Origin: Defluviitaleaceae bacterium
GTDB taxonomy: Bacteria > Bacillota_I > Bacilli_A > MOL361 > Turicibacteraceae
Assembly (NCBI GenBank): GCA_009778135.1
Contig: WRKJ01000108.1
Span: 1 to 64,000 of the forward strand
Length of the DNA: 64,000 bases
Direction: 5' to 3'
Under the pieces are notes generated by a model. That model saw nothing but the letters and a program-made list of their open reading frames with translations. It was not told where the DNA came from and made no database searches. Below are positions 19,628 through 28,358 of the stretch, one piece after another. The stretch's first letter is position 1, and every line of letters begins with the position of its first letter. Position numbers and translations under genes: made by a program.

Positions 19628-20125
19628 CTACCAAGTTCTAGAATCTACCACCTGAAAGCCCCATCTGCCTGATGCGCTATCGCGACGCTCTCCATACGCT
19701 CTTACAGTACCATTTCGAGTGCTTCCAACCAGTTCTGGTGTAGAAGCAAAACAAAGACCTCTCGTTAAGTATCGCCCAGAAGCAGCTATATTAGTGCTCC
19801 ACTCTTCACCAGTACGCACCGTCGTTGTTCCATTGGAATTCCGCACTCTTACTCGTGCGCGAACGCCATTGATGTTTACATTTCTTGTACAAGCTGTAGC
19901 TGTTCCTCTCGGAGAAGCTAATAGTGGTGGTCTTGATGCCGTTAAAACAACGTCATGATTCGCGTACGCAACTGTTCCACTTAACACTGTTAAAGCGGCT
20001 GCTCCAGCAATAAGAGACTTTTTCGCAAAGCTTTGCGTCACTTGCCAAGCAGATTTTTTCACCTCTTCCTGAGCTTGATGAATCATCACATGTCGTGATT
20101 TGAACCGTTGTGATACTTTTATCAT
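19628..20125 (-). CDS. Small secreted two-cysteine protein, locus B
   Basis: 165 aa. A long, basic n-region (1-36), a hydrophobic core at 37-52 and a likely signal peptidase site after AYA (55) release a mature protein of about 110 aa. The mature part has two cysteines (Cys79, Cys125), many Arg/Ser/Thr residues, and ends with Trp. The ATG follows AAGGAAGGATAAA. It is first in the locus B operon. It is analogous to the 112-aa protein at 1998-2336 (PP motif soon after the signal, two cysteines, then Ser/Thr/Asn-rich strands), although plain sequence similarity is weak. Family not recognised. Confidence 0.75.
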   Translation of the reverse strand: MIKVSQRFKSRHVMIHQAQEEVKKSAWQVTQSFAKKSLIAGAAALTVLSGTVAYANHDVVLTASRPPLLASPRGTATACTRNVNINGVRARVRVRNSNGTTTVRTGEEWSTNIAASGRYLTRGLCFASTPELVGSTRNGTVRAYGERRDSASGRWGFQVVDSRTW

Positions 20126-20222
20126 TTTATCCTTCCTTCCTAAATCCGTATGATGTCACAAACTTTCACTGCTCAATTCACTCAAAAGCAATCAAAACAT
20201 GTCAAAATTTGCTTACTTTTGA

Positions 20223-20251
20223 ATTTTAACACTTTTTTACTCAATTGTCAA
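20223..20251 (-). promoter_or_regulatory. Promoter of locus B
   Basis: Minus-strand TTGACA (20246-20251), 17-nt spacer, TAAAAT (20223-20228). Its -35 is 8 nt from the edge of the MITE target repeat at 20260. Confidence 0.82.
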
Positions 20252-20259
20252 TACGCCCA

Positions 20260-20465
20260 AGGGAAAGGGCAATGTCATTAACTTAAGAAACACGAAGCCC
20301 TAAAACTTACCCCATTTCGCAGTGATTTTTTGGCATTAGCGGTTCTGAGCTATTGCTCAGGTTCGGTAATGTCAAAAAATCGCAATGGCAAACGGTAGTG
20401 CGCAAGCTGTTACAGGTCGATTAAGGCTAAAAATAACCTTAAGTTAATGACATTTAGGGAAAGGG
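20260..20465. mobile_element. MITE-like element with 10-bp target duplication
   Basis: A 186-bp non-coding segment (20270-20455) lies between direct repeats AGGGAAAGGG (20260-20269 and 20456-20465). Near its ends are perfect 17-bp terminal inverted repeats AATGTCATTAACTTAAG (20271-20287) and CTTAAGTTAATGACATT (20438-20454). An inner hairpin pairs GATTTTTTGGCATTA with TAATGTCAAAAAATC around a CTGAGC/GCTCAG tip. It has no ORF. Short length, inverted ends and flanking duplication are the signature of a miniature inverted-repeat transposable element mobilised in trans. Confidence 0.85.
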
Positions 20466-20499
20466 TGCTTTTATTCTGTATTTTTGCAGCAAAAAAATA

Positions 20500-20548
20500 A
20501 AAACTTCCAATAACACACCTTTTAAAGGCTTGCTTCTTGGAAGTTTTT
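20500..20548 (-). terminator. Terminator of the 961-aa surface protein gene
   Basis: Minus-strand 12-bp perfect stem (20537-20548 with 20500-20511, 25-nt loop) followed by ATTTTTTT. It lies about 50 nt after the stop codon. Confidence 0.85.
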
Positions 20549-20596
20549 TGTGCTTAATTGCACTGTTGCTGTATCAGCTGTCGTGAATCAATCCAT

Positions 20597-23482
20597 TCAC
20601 TGTGTCCCACCCATGATACGACGGTGTTGTTGCGTGGTACCAAAGCTTGATTGTAGTGATGCATCACTTGATGTGATCACTTCATTTAAGCTGGTTGTCG
20701 TTTGGTTTCGAACTGCTGAAAAAGTGTCGACTTGTGTGAACACACCGCCATTGGCGTCGCCTTCAAGGTTAGCACCTAAGCGCCATAGTGAAATGTCTGA
20801 ATCTAAGATTTCCACACGTGACATTCTACCATTGCGAATGACTGGTGATGTTCCGTTGTTACGTAAGTCAAAAGACGCTGGATTGTTTAAAACGAAGCGA
20901 TGGTTTCGATTACCTGTTCCTGTATCCATGTTAATCAAACCATTACCTGTTCCGTTAGTCGTTCCAGTCACGTATAATGAAGCACCTGGTTCGATGGTAA
21001 AGCTGGCATTGCTTGGATTCCTACCTAATGCACTGAAGTAAGTCAAAACAGGGCCTGCCGTACGTCTTGTTAAGTTAATCACTGAGCCATATTGTGCTGT
21101 AAATGTTGCACCTTGACTAGAAAGTGCGAAAGCAGGTCCTTCAAAGTTGATGTCAAGCACGCTGTTCTCACCAATGGTCATCGTTTCCCAACGGTCAAAA
21201 ATAGCTGGATATGTCGCACCTGTTCCTGCCGTCTTTGTTAAGGTTAGCGTCACATTGTCACCAACTGTAAATTCACGGCTCGCACCTGTTGTTCCCGCTG
21301 CTGCCAGTTCTGGAAACCAAATCAATGAGTAATCACGGAAGTTAATGTTACCACGATAGTTCGTACCATCTTCAATAATGATACTTCCGGCATAGAAATT
21401 TTCTGCACGTGTATTAAGGTCGAGTTCACCATAAAGGGTGATTTCTCCTTGATAAGCTCTTACAACTCTCGCAATTCTTGGATCTGTACTTAAATTTCCG
21501 ATTCTAAAACGCCAGCGGTTGACACGAGAAGTTAACGTTCCTGATCCTTGAATAAATGAAAATGAACCAGCGACATCAAGACCAGCTGCACGCGTTACAT
21601 CGACAGCACCTAAGTGTACATTGTGGAGATGGAAGACTGGTGTGTATCCTGCAGCTGGTGTATTAACAGGCAGGCTTCGACCAGAACGTTGGTAAAAGGT
21701 AAATCCACATCCATCAATTTCTAACGATGTTCTGCGATCAGTTAATGAAACACTTGATGGGAAAGTTAAGTCGTTTAATAAGACAATCCTTGCTACATTC
21801 GAGTTGTTATAAGCTGCTTGAAATTGAGCCCAAGTGGAGACAGTGGCAATCTCGCTCCCTAATTCGACTTCCATGCCATAGCAAATCGGATCTGGTTTTG
21901 GAATCATTTGATCCCAATGTGCCGTTACAGTGACATTTTGAGTAGGAAGTCCGCTCACGTTTTCTATTCTAGCTGTTGTCTGAGCGTGAATACCTGCAAT
22001 TTCTGGCTCACTACTCCAATGGCTAAAAGTGTAACCGAAACGCGTTCCAGCATCAATGGTCACAGATTCTGAACCATCTGCAACGAAGAAGAGTCGATCC
22101 CCTGTTGTTTCCATTTCTGGATTCGTGCCACTCATAAATGTCTGAGAACCACCATCAACCATGGTTAATGTCCTCAAAATCGTATAAGGTGTTAAGGTCG
22201 TCGTATTAATGTCCCAATTGTTAATTAAATGAACAGGCATATCAATTAAGCTTGTTGTTGCTGTATGATGTCCATTTAGCCAATTTTCCCAACGAATGTG
22301 AGGAAACCTGATACGTCCTCCTTCAACACCCATTTGAATCATCAGTGGACTCCCTTCATAAGCACTTGAACTATTCTCATAAAAATGAATACGATATGAT
22401 GTGTCAATACCATCCACATACCCAATATTTAAATTGCTGTAGTCTGACTGTGCACTGAATATACCACCACCATTACCATTGGTCGAACTCACTGTATTCC
22501 CTCGAATCGTACCTGCTCGCATGTTGAATGTGGCATTTGCACCAACCCAAATACCGCCTCCATTCGTAAACGCACTGTTTCCTTCGATAATACCATCATT
22601 CATGGTAAAAGTGGTGCCTGCGGAATTGTGTAACCAAACACCGCCTCCAAATGCTTGACTAGAGCCTAAAACATTATTGGAGATGCTGCCACCGTTCATG
22701 GTAAACGTCGCACCATTTTCAACTGCAACAGCACCACCGTTAGTTGTCGCAGTTGAATTTGGAATAGAAACGCGATTATTTTGGATGATGCCATCATGCA
22801 TCACAAAATGGGCATTTGACCCTGTCAACCTGACGGCACCACCATTCCCAACCATACCACCCTGATGCGCATCTGCAAAATTATCTTCTAAAATGCCGCC
22901 GTACATGGTAAAGGTTCCATTTGTGATGTTGACTGCACCGCCATGGTTTCCAGTTAAAAGATGTCGTAAAATAACGCCATCATGAATCCTCAAGTTCGCA
23001 TTGACCTGATTAAGATCGATGCCGCCACTCCGACCCCCATCGCCTGTAACGATCTCTGTTTCGTTATATAAAGTGATGTTATTAGACTGCTCTGTTCCAT
23101 CTTCAATTCCAAGATTAAGCGTACCATTTACGATAAAATGACGCCCATTGGCCAGATTTTGCGCACCATTTCTGATGAGATAAGAACGGCTATCAGGTTC
23201 TATCTGACCATTCAAAATCGTGATATGTTGATTCGCAGCAATTGTTATCGCTGCTTCATTTCCTAAAAGGATTTCAGACTCTGTTAAATAAATCGTCGTC
23301 GGTGTTGCGCCTGCTTGCTGAATCGCTTGTCTAAGTTCTCCAAACGTTGAAGCAGTAGCTGTTGGCTGATCTTCTACGTCATTAGCCACTACAACGACAG
23401 ATGAAACCATTATTGCAGCGATGATAAAGGTGAATAGGATACTTGGCATTTTTCTTGCAAAATCAAAATGTTTAACACTCAT
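20597..23482 (-). CDS. Large secreted adhesin-like protein
   Basis: 961 aa from the ATG at 23482 (GGGAGG 8 nt upstream). Signal peptide about 10-35. Residues ~45-350 form a right-handed beta-helix with repeated FTMNGG.I..N and GGG.W units like polymorphic repeats. Around 430-520 is an InlB/Flg_new-like repeat (GYTFSHWSS to VTVTAHW). Residues ~540-955 resemble the pectate-lyase-like adhesive domain of Lactobacillales surface proteins (VSTWAQFQAAYNN, LEIDGCGFTFYQR). It ends at RRIMGGTQ, with no LPXTG motif, WxL domain or other anchor, so it is either released or C-terminally truncated. Monocistronic. Confidence 0.85.
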   Translation of the reverse strand: MSVKHFDFARKMPSILFTFIIAAIMVSSVVVVANDVEDQPTATASTFGELRQAIQQAGATPTTIYLTESEILLGNEAAITIAANQHITILNGQIEPDSRSYLIRNGAQNLANGRHFIVNGTLNLGIEDGTEQSNNITLYNETEIVTGDGGRSGGIDLNQVNANLRIHDGVILRHLLTGNHGGAVNITNGTFTMYGGILEDNFADAHQGGMVGNGGAVRLTGSNAHFVMHDGIIQNNRVSIPNSTATTNGGAVAVENGATFTMNGGSISNNVLGSSQAFGGGVWLHNSAGTTFTMNDGIIEGNSAFTNGGGIWVGANATFNMRAGTIRGNTVSSTNGNGGGIFSAQSDYSNLNIGYVDGIDTSYRIHFYENSSSAYEGSPLMIQMGVEGGRIRFPHIRWENWLNGHHTATTSLIDMPVHLINNWDINTTTLTPYTILRTLTMVDGGSQTFMSGTNPEMETTGDRLFFVADGSESVTIDAGTRFGYTFSHWSSEPEIAGIHAQTTARIENVSGLPTQNVTVTAHWDQMIPKPDPICYGMEVELGSEIATVSTWAQFQAAYNNSNVARIVLLNDLTFPSSVSLTDRRTSLEIDGCGFTFYQRSGRSLPVNTPAAGYTPVFHLHNVHLGAVDVTRAAGLDVAGSFSFIQGSGTLTSRVNRWRFRIGNLSTDPRIARVVRAYQGEITLYGELDLNTRAENFYAGSIIIEDGTNYRGNINFRDYSLIWFPELAAAGTTGASREFTVGDNVTLTLTKTAGTGATYPAIFDRWETMTIGENSVLDINFEGPAFALSSQGATFTAQYGSVINLTRRTAGPVLTYFSALGRNPSNASFTIEPGASLYVTGTTNGTGNGLINMDTGTGNRNHRFVLNNPASFDLRNNGTSPVIRNGRMSRVEILDSDISLWRLGANLEGDANGGVFTQVDTFSAVRNQTTTSLNEVITSSDASLQSSFGTTQQHRRIMGGTQ

Positions 23483-23779
23483 GACGCTTTCCTCCCTTAT
23501 TTTCATAAAAGTCGTAAATTAAATTTACATTAAAAGAAATACTTCAACATTTACCATGCAAATAGTCTATTAAAATCGCCTTCCTTTCCGTTTTGCTTTG
23601 AAAACTTGTGTGTATTGAGATCTCTGATAAAATCTTACAACATTTTTCAATCAAAATCAATCATTTTCGTTCATTTTTTAGTTTTTTATTTTGTTTTTAT
23701 CTTATATATCGTAAAAAAAGTTAATATTCGACAAAGAAAGACATTTTTTCGACCAAAAAACGTCAGCTTTTCTTTCAAT
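23483..23779. other. Gene-free upstream region of adhesin gene
   Basis: AT-rich region between the threonine aldolase terminator and the adhesin start. It must contain the adhesin promoter. I see no strong consensus promoter and no credible ORF. Confidence 0.5.
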
Positions 23780-23806
23780 AAAAAAAAGAAATCCATTTGG
23801 ACTTCT
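23780..23806 (-). terminator. Terminator of threonine aldolase gene
   Basis: Minus-strand AGAAGTCC aaat GGATTTCT (one G-U pair) followed by TTTTTTT, about 45 nt after the stop codon. Confidence 0.85.
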
Positions 23807-23849
23807 CTTATGTCATATTCAAAATAGGCGTGCATTTATACCTGTTTTT

Positions 23850-24914
23850 TTACAATGCTTTAATCGCTTCAATGAGCTGCTGAACATCACACTCACGCGT
23901 CGACCAATCCGTACATAACCTGACAATGATGGTCTTTTCTCCTTTTACCCATGGTGCAAAAACATATTTTTCACTCAACTTCTCAAATTGATCATGGGTG
24001 AATTCAATAAACAACTGATTGGTAACAGCCGGATATGCAAGTGAAATGCCTGCGTCAACTAACGCTTTTTTAATTTGCATCGCCATCGAAACGCCATGAG
24101 CCGCAACTTCAAAATAAAGGCCGTCTTTAAAAAAGGCTTCGAATTGTACACCAAGTAAACGCCCTTTTGCAAGTAACCCACCACGTTGCTTCATGATATA
24201 TCTAAAGTCACGTTTGAGCTGCTCATTCACAATGACAACTGCTTCACCAAACAGTGCGCCTACTTTCGTTCCACCAATATAAAAAACATCACAAATTTGA
24301 GCCATGCCAGAGAGTGTGACATCGCATGCTTCTGAAGCCAACGCATAGCCAAGCCGCGCACCATCGACAAATAAAGGTAATTCAAATTCAGTAGCAACCG
24401 CTTTAATCGCCACTAATTCTTCTTTCGTGTAAACACCACCAAATTCAGTTGACTGTGAAATAAAAATCAGTCCAGGCTTAGCTGCATGCACATTCTCCGG
24501 CACATCCACAACAGCTCGAATTTGCTCGGCTGTTATTTTCCCTGTTTCCGTCGGAATTGTTACAACTTTATGCCCCGTTGCTTCGATTGCGCCTGTTTCA
24601 GAAGTTGCAATATGTCCTGTACTTGGTGCAATAACTGCTTCATGAGGTCTTAAAATAGAAGCGATGATCGTTAAATTCGTTTGCGTTCCCCCCACTAAAA
24701 AATGAACATCTGCATGTGGCGCTTCACATAAATTTTTAATGATCGCTGCTGCCGAAGCGCAATATGAATCCGTTCCATAGCCAGATGTTTGTTCCGCATT
24801 GGTTTCAACCAATCTGTCTAAAATTTTCGGATGAACCCCACGTGTATAATCATTTTCAAATCGTATCAGATGATAACTTTCCTTAGCGGTCACCGCTTTA
24901 ATATTTTCAAACAA
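23850..24914 (-). CDS. Low-specificity threonine aldolase / beta-eliminating lyase family
   Basis: 354-aa PLP fold-type I enzyme. Expected reaction: L-threonine to glycine and acetaldehyde. Seen: HPKILDRLVE and GYGTDSY near the N-terminus, FLVGGTQTNLTII for cofactor binding, SQSTEFGGVYTKEEL, FVDGARLGYALASE (Asp contacting the PLP ring), and FYIGGTKVGALFGEA with the Schiff-base Lys. The TTG start at 24914 follows AAAAGGAGG by 10 nt. A 28-bp perfect palindrome lies directly against this ribosome binding site, so the gene is probably controlled there. Confidence 0.9.
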   Translation of the reverse strand: MFENIKAVTAKESYHLIRFENDYTRGVHPKILDRLVETNAEQTSGYGTDSYCASAAAIIKNLCEAPHADVHFLVGGTQTNLTIIASILRPHEAVIAPSTGHIATSETGAIEATGHKVVTIPTETGKITAEQIRAVVDVPENVHAAKPGLIFISQSTEFGGVYTKEELVAIKAVATEFELPLFVDGARLGYALASEACDVTLSGMAQICDVFYIGGTKVGALFGEAVVIVNEQLKRDFRYIMKQRGGLLAKGRLLGVQFEAFFKDGLYFEVAAHGVSMAMQIKKALVDAGISLAYPAVTNQLFIEFTHDQFEKLSEKYVFAPWVKGEKTIIVRLCTDWSTRECDVQQLIEAIKAL

Positions 24915-24929
24915 TTTAGTTCGACCTCC

Positions 24930-24957
24930 TTTTAGATGGTGTCGACACCATCTAAAA
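24930..24957 (-). promoter_or_regulatory. 28-bp perfect palindrome at threonine aldolase start
   Basis: TTTTAGATGGTGTC joined to its exact reverse complement, no spacer, abutting the AGGAGG of the gene. It may act as an operator or as an mRNA hairpin that affects the ribosome binding site. No T-run follows. Confidence 0.75.
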
Positions 24958-25018
24958 TTGTTATTAAAAGTTCAATGTTTATTATTTTACACCATATCGA
25001 AGCATTCTACAACTCATT

Positions 25019-25711
25019 TCACATATGACCATACGCTTTCAAACTACTGTAATCATTTCCACCAATAATCACATGATCCAAAAGTGGAATATCCATCATG
25101 AGACTGGCTTCAACCAGTTGTTTGGTCATCATAATATCTGGCAACGATGGCGTCACATCACCACTTGGATGATTATGGACACAAATAATGGAATCAGCCA
25201 TTCTTTTTACCGCTGTTCTAAAAACTTCTCTTGGATGCACAAGTGACATATTGAGGGCACCGATAAAAACGATGTCTTTGGCAATTAACTGCTGTTTAAC
25301 ATTCAAAGATAAGACGACAAAGTGTTCTTGTTTTAAATACTTCATCTCATTGCCCAGTAAATTAAAACAATCTTCTGGCGTGATCACTGTTTGGATTTTA
25401 TTTTGCTTTGCAACCAGTGATTGTGATACCCGTTTCCCAAGCTCGATACTTGCCATAATTTGGACAGCTTTACTCGTTCCAATGCCTGGTACTTCTATCA
25501 GCTCATTAATAGACGTTTCGTTTAAGTATTTAATCCCTTCTGTCTTAATCAAAATAGATTTGGCTAAATTCAATACCGATTGCTTTTTTGTACCCGTCCT
25601 TAAAACAATCGCAAGTAGCTCCGCATTTGATAATGCATGGGCACCGTATGCCATCAGTCGTTCCCTAGGTCTTTCTTCTACCGGTAGTTCTTTGATTAGT
25701 ACTTCTTGCAT
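25019..25711 (-). CDS. radC: RadC family protein (JAB1/MPN metalloprotease fold)
   Basis: 230 aa, normal length. N-terminal helix-hairpin-helix (LIEVPGIGTSKAVQIMASIELG) and a C-terminal JAMM zinc motif (VHNHPSGDVTPSLPDI). Historically called a DNA repair protein; its biochemical role remains unsettled. The ribosome binding region is a tandem duplication (CATCCTTTAA twice, 719-738 on the last digits of 25xxx). Upstream of the threonine aldolase gene in the same direction, about 100 nt apart. Confidence 0.93.
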   Translation of the reverse strand: MQEVLIKELPVEERPRERLMAYGAHALSNAELLAIVLRTGTKKQSVLNLAKSILIKTEGIKYLNETSINELIEVPGIGTSKAVQIMASIELGKRVSQSLVAKQNKIQTVITPEDCFNLLGNEMKYLKQEHFVVLSLNVKQQLIAKDIVFIGALNMSLVHPREVFRTAVKRMADSIICVHNHPSGDVTPSLPDIMMTKQLVEASLMMDIPLLDHVIIGGNDYSSLKAYGHM

Positions 25712-25861
25712 TTAACCACATCCTTTAACATCCTTTAACGCGCATCATTAACCTCAAAAACACCCCCCTATTTAACATATACGCAAAAAAAATGAAAAAC
25801 CTTCTTTTTGTATGAATGAAAACGTCAATCAGCTTTTTTTAAAAAAAATAAGTTATTTCGC

Positions 25862-25890
25862 TTGCAAGAAGTATCATCTTGTGGTAAAAT
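25862..25890 (+). promoter_or_regulatory. Promoter of secG
   Basis: TTGCAA (25862-25867), 17-nt spacer, TAAAAT (25885-25890), 48 nt before the ATG. Confidence 0.8.
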
Positions 25891-25938
25891 GGTAAACACT
25901 GTATTTAAATCTTTTTTGACTTAGGAGAGAAATTTTTT

Positions 25939-26178
25939 ATGTTGTTTGAATTAGGAATTATTGACTACTTGTTAATTATTGTTTCAATTGTTTTAATTAT
26001 TTTAGTGGCGATGCAAAATTCAAAAGATGATATCGGTAGCGCATTAACAGGTGCTAACAGCGAGCTTTTTAAGCATCAGAAAGAACGTGGTGTTGAAGTT
26101 TATATCGTCAGAATTACTTATGGTTTTTCACTTGCATTTGTCGCTTTATCAACGCTCATTTTGTTAGGTATTGGATAA
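25939..26178 (+). CDS. secG: Preprotein translocase subunit SecG
   Basis: 79 aa with two transmembrane helices (about 8-24 and 55-77) flanking a short polar loop containing MQNSKDDIGSALTG, the family pattern. It is the non-essential part of SecYEG. It precedes rnr and smpB, a conserved Bacillota order. It has its own promoter and terminator. Confidence 0.93.
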   Translation: MLFELGIIDYLLIIVSIVLIILVAMQNSKDDIGSALTGANSELFKHQKERGVEVYIVRITYGFSLAFVALSTLILLGIG

Positions 26179-26198
26179 AAATAGCTTTGTTTTTTTCA

Positions 26199-26223
26199 GA
26201 GAGCCGACTAACGGCTCTTTTTT
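26199..26223 (+). terminator. Terminator of secG
   Basis: AGAGCCG actaa CGGCTCT followed by TTTTTT. Confidence 0.9.
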
Positions 26224-26303
26224 ATGTCTAATGAGACAATAAGTTTGTCATACTAAAAGGTAAGCTATCTAAAAAAAATAATCAGAGAGAAACGGAGGGA
26301 TAG

Positions 26304-28352
26304 ATGATGAAAAATGTAATAGGAAAAACATACGAAGGACAAATTTCGATGACTGCAAAAGGTTTTGGATTTGTCATGGTCGACGATTTAGAAGAAGATA
26401 TTTTTGTCGAAGCTTTTAATACCAAGCAAGCTTTACATAAAGACACAGTCAAAGTCAAAATTTTATCTGTTGAAGATAACGGTCGTTTAAAAGGTCGTGT
26501 ATTAGCCGTCATCGATCGTGGTGTAACGGATGTTGTGGGCACTTATGTAAAAGGAAATCGTGGGGCGCGTGTTATTCCAGATGATGTCCGCTTTAACGTC
26601 ATCATTAAAGTTGATCAAGCAGATAATTTGGGCGCACAATTCGATGATAAGGTGAAAGTGACCATCAAATCGTATATTGATAAGGGCGTTGTTTCAGCCA
26701 TTGTAACCGAAGTGTTAGGAAACAAAGATTTACCTGGGATTGATATTTTATCCATGTGTTTAAAACATGACATTGAAGCTGAGTTTAATCCGAAAACATT
26801 AGAAGAAGCAGCCCAGGTACCAGATGTCGTGTCGGAAGAAGCCTTTAAAGATCGACGTGATTTAAGAAGTGAAGCCATCTTTACCATCGACGGTGCTGAC
26901 GCCAAAGATTTAGATGATGCCGTTGGCGTTAAAAAACTTGCAAATGGCAATTTTGAATTGTCAGTTTCCATTGCAGATGTGACCCATTACATTAAAGAAG
27001 GGACTGCACTCGACACTGATGCGTATGCCCGTGGGACCAGTGTTTATTTAACAGACCGCGTCATTCCGATGATTCCCAAAAAGTTATCTAATGGTATTTG
27101 CTCTTTGAACCCACAAGTTGATCGATTGACGCTTACATGTACCATGGAATTTAACAAACAAGGTCATGTCCTCAAGCATGATATTTTCCCAGCTGTGATT
27201 AAAACAAAGCATCGCATGACATATGATGACGTCACTGCCATTTTAGCAGGTGATGAAGCTTTACGTGCTAAATATGAAGAAGATGTCACCCACTTTGATT
27301 TAATGCTTGAGATGGCAGACATTTTAAAAAAGAAACGTCATCAACGTGGTTCTATCGAATTCGATGTTAAAGAAGCAAAGATTAAAGTAGACGACACAGG
27401 ATTCCCCACCGACATTATTTATCGCGAACGTGGCATTTCTGAAGAAATCATTGAAGAATTTATGCTACTCGCCAATGAAACAGTCGCAGAGCATTTCGAA
27501 AAACGAAACTTACCTTTTATTTACCGGGTTCACGAACAACCTAATATGGAAAAAATGCAGCGACTCTATAAAATGACGCGCCTTTTTGGCTATACCATTA
27601 AAGGTGGCAAAGATAATGTTCAACCGAAAGCTTTGCAAAAAATGTTAGAAATCGTGGCAGGTAAAAAAGAAGCCCCGATGATTAACAAAATGATGCTTCG
27701 CACCATGGAAAAAGCCCGATATGCAGAACGTAATTTGGGACATTTCGGATTAGCTGCAACCTACTATACCCATTTCACTTCTCCGATACGCCGATATCCC
27801 GATTTAATTGTCCATCGAATGATTCGCACATTCTTATTTGAAAAACAGGACAACAACGAAGCCGTGATGACGCATTTTAATCAAATCATGCCTGAGATCG
27901 CAGACCACACTTCTAAAAAAGAACGTGGTGCCATCGAATGTGAACGGGATGTCATGGATATGAAAAAAGCTGAATATATGACGCAGTTCATTGGCGACAT
28001 TTTTGAAGGGGTCATTTCATCCATCACCAAATGGGGCATGTACATTGAACTGCCAAATACCATTGAAGGCCTTGTTAGACTTCAAGATATGAAAGATGAT
28101 TTTTATCACTTTAATGAAGACACCATGACCATTATCGGCAAGCACCGTAAACATGTCTACCGGATGGGTGACCCTGTAAAAGTGAAAGTGAAAGCAGCGA
28201 GTAAAGATGAAGGAACGATTGACTTTATGCTCGCGATTAAACCCCGCAGTGCTAAAAAAAGTCAAGGTGGTCGCGGCAGTGATCTTCGTCGTGGTCAACA
28301 TTCACAAAAGCCAAGCTATCGCAACAAAAGTAAAAATAAGAAAAGTAGGTGA
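26304..28352 (+). CDS. rnr: Ribonuclease R, short form
   Basis: 682 aa (start 26304 or 26307, both after GGAGGG). A processive 3'-5' exoribonuclease that can unwind structured RNA. It starts directly at the first cold-shock/OB domain (YEGQISMTAKGFGFVMVDDLEEDIFV, about 10-35). It then has the RNB catalytic domain with FTIDGADAKDLDDAVGV carrying the catalytic Asp cluster and LTDRVIPMIPKKLSNGICSLNP, a C-terminal S1 domain, and a very basic tail (about 650-682). The N-terminal winged-helix domain usual in RNase R of Bacillota is absent. Next to smpB, its known partner in trans-translation. Confidence 0.93.
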   Translation: MMKNVIGKTYEGQISMTAKGFGFVMVDDLEEDIFVEAFNTKQALHKDTVKVKILSVEDNGRLKGRVLAVIDRGVTDVVGTYVKGNRGARVIPDDVRFNVIIKVDQADNLGAQFDDKVKVTIKSYIDKGVVSAIVTEVLGNKDLPGIDILSMCLKHDIEAEFNPKTLEEAAQVPDVVSEEAFKDRRDLRSEAIFTIDGADAKDLDDAVGVKKLANGNFELSVSIADVTHYIKEGTALDTDAYARGTSVYLTDRVIPMIPKKLSNGICSLNPQVDRLTLTCTMEFNKQGHVLKHDIFPAVIKTKHRMTYDDVTAILAGDEALRAKYEEDVTHFDLMLEMADILKKKRHQRGSIEFDVKEAKIKVDDTGFPTDIIYRERGISEEIIEEFMLLANETVAEHFEKRNLPFIYRVHEQPNMEKMQRLYKMTRLFGYTIKGGKDNVQPKALQKMLEIVAGKKEAPMINKMMLRTMEKARYAERNLGHFGLAATYYTHFTSPIRRYPDLIVHRMIRTFLFEKQDNNEAVMTHFNQIMPEIADHTSKKERGAIECERDVMDMKKAEYMTQFIGDIFEGVISSITKWGMYIELPNTIEGLVRLQDMKDDFYHFNEDTMTIIGKHRKHVYRMGDPVKVKVKAASKDEGTIDFMLAIKPRSAKKSQGGRGSDLRRGQHSQKPSYRNKSKNKKSR

Positions 28353-28358
28353 TTTCAA

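Noticed and set aside
22440-23040. Repeats in the adhesin gene as a DNA tandem repeat or CRISPR-like array
   Set aside because: The period is set by degenerate protein repeats of a beta-helix; the DNA copies are not identical and there are no spacers.
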